The notes beneath the pieces were generated by a model that worked only from the letters and a program-made list of their open reading frames with translations, was not told the origin of the DNA and did no database searches. 64,000 nucleotides of DNA from Xiphophorus maculatus. Its lineage: Eukaryota; Chordata; Actinopteri; Cyprinodontiformes; Poeciliidae. The translations under genes and the position numbers were made by a program. Positions within the stretch are counted from its first letter, which is position 1. Each line of letters starts with the position of its first letter. The DNA is taken from contig NC_036459.1 of assembly GCF_002775205.1 (NCBI RefSeq), positions 18,336,312 through 18,400,311 of the forward strand. The letters run 5' to 3'. Positions 49,338 to 64,000 of this stretch are shown piece after piece.

Positions 49338-49423
49338 TGGACGGACAAACGTGTTCCCAGCTTCCAGCCTCTGCAATACGTTTTCTTCAACCGGCCAAAT
49401 ATAACCTGACGTTTGCTTAACCA

Positions 49424-49429
49424 AATAAA
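49424..49429 (+). promoter_or_regulatory. Poly(A) signal of rpap3
   Basis: AATAAA is 87 bp after the rpap3 stop codon and is followed by GT-rich sequence (CAGGTGTGTGTTTCTG), as expected for a cleavage signal with its downstream element. Confidence 0.75.
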
Positions 49430-50230
49430 ACAGGTGTGTGTTTCTGAAACGTGTGTTCTTGTTTCATTGGATTTATTTTTACAAGATGGAGCAAAGGAGG
49501 AGAATTAATCTAGTCAACTGCCAAAACAACCGGATTTCTGCAATTCAACTCTGAATTATTACATCATTAATAATCAGTGTTATTAATAACACTGATTAAT
49601 AATCAGTGTTAGCACTACACTAACATCAGATGGCTGATCTGATGTTAGTGTAGTGCTGTAGTATCACGATGCAGCCAGCAGGTGGAGCCAAACGTAAGTA
49701 TGGAATGCCGTTTTGGATAGAATTCCCGAACGGCTTTCCAGTTCCATTTGGCGCTTAATGGACCCCAACACGTTTCATAACTCATATGGAGGAATTACAT
49801 AGAGAGGTGAGCCACAAATCAGAAAGTATTGATTTATGAAATATGTTTTAGGAGACGTTTTAAAAATATATCAAAACATTTAAATAATCCTTCATGTTAA
49901 ATGTGTCAGTTTATTGAATACACCTAAAATCAAATGTGTAAATTGCTTCATAAAAATTATGTATTAAGATCATACATCTATGGTAACCTAAACTGCCAAT
50001 GAGCTGCAGAGCAGAATTATGGTTATATAACAATCATAATTATATAATTCTGAATATTTTCTATTGGTATATGCAGTAGAAAACAAACAGTTAAGGTTTT
50101 GGAGTAGGGATACACCAATATTTTAAAAAATGGCAGAAGTCTTTCGCTTGTTTTTTGTCAACTGTTGTTAAGCCCTAAAGCAAAAAAAAGAAAAAATAAA
50201 TGGAGCAAATTATTTTGAATATCTGAACTA
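49430..50230. other. Intergenic region between convergent rpap3 and mapk12
   Basis: About 800 bp separate the poly(A) signals of the two convergent genes. Apart from two adjacent perfect inverted repeats at 49,571-49,657, it is AT-rich and shows no coding or RNA gene that I recognise. Confidence 0.5.
49571..49657. repeat. Two adjacent perfect inverted repeats
   Basis: The first is an uninterrupted 28-bp palindrome (49,571-49,598; 14-bp arms, no loop). Twelve bases later comes a hairpin with 21-bp perfect arms (49,611-49,631 and 49,637-49,657) around the loop GGCTG. Both lie in the short region where rpap3 and mapk12 transcription would meet. Confidence 0.9.
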
Positions 50231-50236
50231 TTTATT
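50231..50236 (-). promoter_or_regulatory. Poly(A) signal of mapk12
   Basis: TTTATT on the plus strand (AATAAA on the gene strand) lies about 87 bp after the mapk12 stop codon. It is the nearest canonical signal downstream. Confidence 0.55.
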
Positions 50237-50322
50237 GACAGTAAAAGCATTTGGACAGCTACTAATAGATAAGATTAAAAATAATATTTCTGCGTGTAGG
50301 TAAAAGTTCATGTCTGCAGCTC

Positions 50323-56009
<5,687 letters not shown>

Positions 56010-56535
56010 ACTGCTGAGGTGAGGATGTGGACCGAATCCCGGAATCTCATGAGCGCAAATAAAAGTTTGTACCGCAGAAGTTCAGGAGCGCAGTCCGAAA
56101 CCGAAGCAGAGAGTCAGCGAAACATTCCTCCAGATGGACCAGCTGACAACTGGAGCACACACACCCCTCCCCCCTGGAGCGGGTGGACCCCAACACGGCC
56201 AGTCGGTCACATTGTCTGCCCGGCTCCTGGTCGCCCTGGGCAGTCCATGGGTGTGTCTACACGGTGGTGGAGGGGGGGAATCTGCCCCTCCGAGGGCAAA
56301 CAAAACCCCAGAGATCACACAGCTTCTGTCATCTAATAATAACAGTCACTGATCTGGTTCAAGAAAATCTATATTTTTTTCTCCTGTAGCAGTCAGTATC
56401 ACAGTGTATGGAGGAGCTGCTGTGCTGTTTAGCAGAGAGTGTTGTGGGATTGGCTAAAACTTTGTGGACTTGCGTTTTGCTGAAATGCGCTCTGACAGCA
56501 ATGTTGATATTTTACTTCAACTAATCCACAATTTA

Positions 56536-56902
56536 GGTAGCAGTTGGTAGCACTGTAGCCTTGCAGCAAGAAGGTCCTGGGTTCGATTCCCAGCCCGGGG
56601 TCTTTCTGCATGGAGTTTGCATGTTCTCCCTGTGCGTGCGTGGGTTCTCTCCGGATTCTCCGGCTTCCTCCCACAGTCCAAAAACGTGACTGTCAGGTTA
56701 ATTGGTCTCTCTAAATTCTCCCTAGATGTGTGTGTGTGTGTGTATGGTTGTGTGTCCTCTCTGTCTCTGTGTTGCCCTGCGACAGACTGGCGACCTGTCC
56801 AGGGTGACCCCGCCTCTCGCCCGGAACGTTAGCTGGAGATAGACACCAGCAACCCTCCCGACTCCATTAGGGACAAAGGGTGAACAGAAAATGGATGGAT
56901 AA
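56536..56902 (+). mobile_element. tRNA-derived SINE
   Basis: The head has a polymerase III B box GGTTCGATTCC at 56,580-56,590 in a tRNA-like context. The body contains the phrases GGAGTTTGCATGTTCTCC, CTCCGGCTTCCTCCCACAG and GCGACCTGTCCAGGGTGACC, which are common in teleost SINEs, and a 3' end with the tail ATGGATGGATAA. It has a (TG)n stretch inside. The A box is weak, so it is read as a SINE and not as a tRNA gene. Confidence 0.85.
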
Positions 56903-57753
56903 TCCACTATTTTTACTTTTGCAGTATGCTTATCGCACGCAGGGAGGAATTACAAACATTTGTTTGATTCTTCGCCAAACACCAACAAAGATGATCAAAT
57001 TGTGAACTCATACATCTTCATCTGTGCCATGAACTACTCTACTTAGCTATATGCTTTACCATATTATACTACAGTCTTCTATGTTAAGTTGTGCTATACT
57101 AGGTGATTATGCTGTAGTGTTTGAAGCATTTCTGTACTTCAATGGTCATATTTTCTATTTTATGAAATTTAGGAATCTGCCAAGTTTTTGAAAATTCCTT
57201 TGCAGCATAATACACTTTATTTTTTATAAATGTTTTTTTTTATGGAAGGTTCCCCGCTGTAACAAACTTTCCTGAAACTTTAACTTACATTGACCAACAA
57301 GAAATTTAAATCTGGACTTTTAGGAACACATTTTCTTTAATAATACAGCCAGAATACATAAAAATCACTGAAAATATTTGGTGCAAAAAAACAAGAAAAC
57401 ATTAGTATTTATTCTGTTGAAGCTCAAACTTCCATAACTACCTGTTGATAAAAGAACTGACAATCCTTGCAGTGATCTGAAACCCAAACAACTGAATCAC
57501 ATGCCAACGTGTATTCAAAAGCCAACACTAACTTTTAACAAACATACATACATACAGTAAACATAAACATTCAGTATGCAGCTGTTATTCAAGTCCACCA
57601 CAGATACATTAACATAAACATATCATGTTTAAACATTCAGACTTTTAGTATGCTCAGACGGAGACCGTTTCGATTTACTAGGACAATAGGCTCAATATTT
57701 TTCATCCAGTGTTAATGGACAACTTGCTGAAAATGCTACATGAAAGCAAAAGA

Positions 57754-57777
57754 AATAATAATAATAATAATAATAAA
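57754..57777. repeat. (AAT)n microsatellite
   Basis: A run of about eight AAT triplets between mapk12 and mapk11. Confidence 0.85.
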
Positions 57778-60700
57778 ACATAAAAAAAAACATTTTTGGA
57801 CTGTACTTGTAAACATTTGCTCTTTGTGCTGCTAATTTAGCAATATGTAAAATGACACCTGGTACATTAAACTTGAGTGAATTTAGCCAAAAGCTGTTTG
57901 ATTTTGTGCATTTGAATAAAAAACAAAATGGTAAGTTACAGATTACCCTAGATTACAGAAATGCCTGAAAATCTACAATGGTAATGCTTCTAGTTACATT
58001 ACAACAGATTCTAACCCAATGAGCTAACAAAGCTAACACTAGAAAAATATTAGCACTTTAGCCTGTTGGGCTACGTGTTCAGGGTCTTTGAAGCAAACTC
58101 ATTAGCATTAGCTTCCATAAAAATCTTGGGCAAACTTGATCTAAATTCAGAAATACAATTAACTTTTTACAACAAAAAATTAATTAACATAAATCTTTTT
58201 CTAGGCATGGGTCAGTTATTGGTATCAAATATTTCATTTCCAAGCTGCTAAAAGTTTCTCCCATTCTGATTTAAAGTTCGTTATAATGATATGAATGAGA
58301 TGGTGTCATTATAAAGTCATTAGAGTTTTATTCAGATGTGGCGTTATTTCAGTCAGCTTATGAATAAAAATACTGGCTGAAATAAAAATACAATACTTTT
58401 GATCTAACTCACAAGAAAAACACATTTGGCAATTTGGAAATACTTCCAGTTGTGGATAGTTGGGGTTGAGTGGACAGTAAGGCAGCACCGGCCATCACTC
58501 TTTCTAAGACTATTTTAAACAAGTCATACATTTACAAGCAGGATGTCCGGCTGGCCACCTGACTCATCTGATTTATTCACCACATATTTGTTCAACATTT
58601 TGAAAATAGTCTGTTTATAATAATAAGTATATGCTGTAGTTAACATTATACTACTGTAATAATCAACATGCCATGTTATTTTGTGTGTAGTATTTTGATT
58701 GCACTTTGATAGCTGACTTATAACAACTAGATAATGATATGCATTTTTTATTTCTGGTGACTAAATTTTAGGGATCCATAATATGTATATATGTATTTAT
58801 GCTGATGTTGGTCATTTTTTAACATGTCGGTTTTGGTCTGATCAGTAAAACTGGGTTGATATTAACGACTGATCTTTATTTCCATCTTGTTTGTGTTTCA
58901 GAAGCAGGAGGTTGGTCGTGTGGGATCTGTTTGGTCATGTGACAGTGAATGTGATGCGTTGCACGATTATAGGACGTTTCCATATCGTTGCATCCGTATT
59001 AAATATCATTGTTTATATATTGAACATTTTAAACAGAGAGACACTGTGGTATTTGTATGATGTAGAACTGGGTGAATATCCTACTGGCCCATGCCTAGCA
59101 TGCTCTAGAAGGACCCTAAAATATTGTAATCTTCCACCTGCTTTAGAAACCTTGCGTATTGCAGTGTAGCCATTTGTTTTAGTGAACAAATGGTCTGAAC
59201 AAAACTCCAGTTTGCAGCAAGACACGGACGACGCTCTGTAACGATGTTCACATGCACGACTACACGCGTCATGCATTTCAATTGAGGGTTTGCATCAGAT
59301 GATGTCGGGCAAAAATGTTGCGCTAAGGATGAAAGACAGACATGAAGCTAAACAAAGTTGACCCTGGTTAGACTCTATTTTCTTTAAATCGCCATCATTA
59401 GACTTGGGGAGCACAAATAGAGCTTTATGGTGGCCATAAACAGCCAGAATGTTGCCTTGTTTGATTGACCTCCACATTATATGAGACTCCTGTACTTTAT
59501 TGGATAGATACCGTCTGAGGCTGTTTGCAGAATTTAACATTAGTCAGTATAAACTCACATAAGGGCAGCAAACGAAGGAGCCTGAAGCAGAGCAGCCAAA
59601 GCTAACAGGTGACCAACAATCAGCCGCCAGCAGGATGTGTATGAGAGCGAGGTTCCAGAGTAAACACACACCTGCAGCGCCATCACACTCTTCCAGCTTT
59701 GGCATATATTCATTACCTTGCTAATAACAGCACAGTTGGTGTTCAGGTGTAAATAAGCAGGAGAGACGAAGCAGCAGTTTGTTTGACTGAACAAGTAGAA
59801 AATTCTGCTATTGTGCATTAGAAACAGAGAGAGATTACAATACAGTTGCAGTTATAAGACACGACTGTAAAATGAGAATAAATCATGCTTCAGTGTAACG
59901 CAGGCGACCTTTAACCTTCTGGGTCCCTCAATTTGTTTTTTGCGGGGTTTTTTTAAATTATTTTGTTTTGGAAAACCTGATTGTTAATGCAGCCTGTGTT
60001 AGATATGACCAGGTGAAATCTTTATCATCTTACCTTTAAAGTTTTTAATAAATTAAATATCACAAAGTGTGTTCCTTCTAATAGTTGTGTTGTCATTTAC
60101 TACCATTCAAACGTTTAGAACACGCTACCAATAAAATCTGAGTTTAGTTTGAGTGTAATTTTTTTTTTCCCCTGATGTTGAAATTAATTCATAGTTTTTG
60201 CTTGTTGTGCAAATTGATCAATTTCATAAACAGATTGGGGGAAAAAAACAACTTTTTGTGTTTTTTTTTCTTAAAAAATTGAGATATTTAATCACTAAAA
60301 TAGACATTTAAGGAGTTAAAATTCCAAAACATTTGTAACTTTTATTACATGATGAGAACAGAAGTTAAAAATGGCAATAATACTTTTAAAAAATGGTTGA
60401 TTCATGAAATTTCTCTGTCATTTAAACGTAGCCGGTGGCGAATCAAAACGAAGGAACTCCAGAAGGTTAAAGATGAATCCCATAAATGAAAGCACTAGGT
60501 TCATGGAACTGATGGGTGATATGTCCCTGACGTTGCTTTGGAAATCCTAGTGTGCGTATTTATGTATTTATACCTTTGTCTTTACCGTTCTCTCAGCCTG
60601 TAAGGACAGATCTGCCACCGAAAGTTCCTCCCCCCCACCAATCCTTTCGACACTCAGACGGTTCCTCATTTCACCGTCCGTCAGCGGAAATGTAACAGGA

Positions 60701-60913
60701 AGAAGCGACTTTCTGCTGCAGAGATGTCCTTTTGAACACCATCCCAAACATGATCCCTGCGCCCGGAATGTTTGTGTCCCCATGGAGACCGCCGTTGCCC
60801 TTTTCACGTCAAAAACAATCAAACACAATTAATGTTGCTTTTCTCCACGGTCTGTTTTGCATCCAGTGAGTGTGTGGCTGTTGGTCTGGGTTGACGGTGG
60901 AGCAGAGGGGCCC

Positions 60914-63627
<2,714 letters not shown>

Positions 63628-64000
63628 CTTGAAGGGACATTAAAACACCAGTAAACATCAGTAAATTAAAAACAAATAAGGTCATAATGGGCTGAAGATG
63701 CTGATTTAGATTAAATATAGAGTGTACCCTTAGTAGCTAACTTTAGAGAATAGCTAACATCTAGGAAAACGTGCATAGCTCTTTATTTTGATGGTTCAAA
63801 CACCAAATACACATTTAAATTTAAATTAAAAGTAAAGTTTATTGATCTTTTATTTAGAATGTAATCTTGCATTCTATCACTTAAAAATGGTCTCAAGACA
63901 ACAAAATTATCGTTTATCGCAATAACGTCTGGACCAATTTATCATCCAGCAGAATGTATTGTGACTGGCCTACATGTAGCAGTCTATTTAGTTGGTAGTA

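Larger units (their letters stand above)
56010..60913. other. Intergenic region between mapk11 and mapk12
   Basis: No coding exon is recognised here. The first 300 bp upstream of mapk12 are GC-rich and probably hold its promoter and 5' UTR. A tRNA-derived SINE occupies 56,536-56,902, an (AAT)n tract lies near 57,754-57,777, and a 9-bp-arm hairpin lies at 59,170-59,193. The rest is AT-rich sequence with short chance frames. The piece at 60,095-60,130 (ACCATTCAAACGTTTAG) resembles the edge of a common teleost repeat. The mapk11 3' UTR lies just below 60,914. Confidence 0.45.

Noticed and set aside
56560-56600. tRNA gene suggested by the B box GGTTCGATTCC
   Set aside because: No cloverleaf with acceptor stem can be drawn, the A box is weak, and the sequence continues into a SINE body found elsewhere in the window.
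58891-59169. 92-codon ORF between the kinases
   Set aside because: No family resemblance, no splice context, AT-rich surroundings.

Overview
The window is nuclear DNA from a ray-finned fish, most likely a teleost. Genes are split by many short introns with GT-AG borders. All five recognised proteins are vertebrate families, and the space between exons is full of teleost-type repeats (tRNA-derived SINEs, Tc1-like and L2-like remnants, TIR-bearing MITE-like elements, many microsatellites). No bacterial, phage, plasmid or CRISPR features were seen. The species cannot be fixed from the sequence alone.

Layout: (1) 1-9.9 kb holds the 3' two thirds of lrig3 (+): LRRs, three Ig domains, a transmembrane segment and a cytoplasmic tail. 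(2) 9.9-37.3 kb is a gene-poor interval with repeats, several perfect hairpins and a few AT-rich segments that look like conserved non-coding DNA. (3) 38.0-41.3 kb is a complete atp23 (-), a mitochondrial HEXXH metalloprotease. (4) 43.0-49.3 kb is a complete rpap3 (+), an HSP90/R2TP co-chaperone with two TPR domains. (5) 50.3-56.0 kb is a complete mapk12 (-), p38 gamma. (6) 60.9-63.6 kb is the 3' half of mapk11 (-), p38 beta, whose 5' half lies beyond the window.

atp23 and rpap3 are divergent with a 1.7 kb spacer; rpap3 and mapk12 converge; mapk11 and mapk12 are head-to-tail tandem paralogues with almost identical exon structure, the arrangement also known in mammals. The genes do not form one pathway except for the two p38 kinases. 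lrig3-atp23-rpap3 corresponds to human chromosome 12q and mapk12-mapk11 to 22q13, a linkage that fits an ancestral vertebrate block.

I found no clearly new biological system. The most unusual signal is the large number of short, perfect inverted repeats (arms 9-21 bp, mostly short loops) in introns and intergenic DNA, including three consecutive hairpins in 103 bp at 29.06 kb and two adjacent palindromes at 49.57-49.66 kb. Other points are a 26-bp minisatellite with a seven-unit higher-order pattern starting at an rpap3 splice donor, the visible three-exon duplication behind the two RPAP3 TPR domains, and three unnamed dispersed repeat families. All exon borders were read by eye from splice signals, reading frame and remembered family sequences; no alignment was run.
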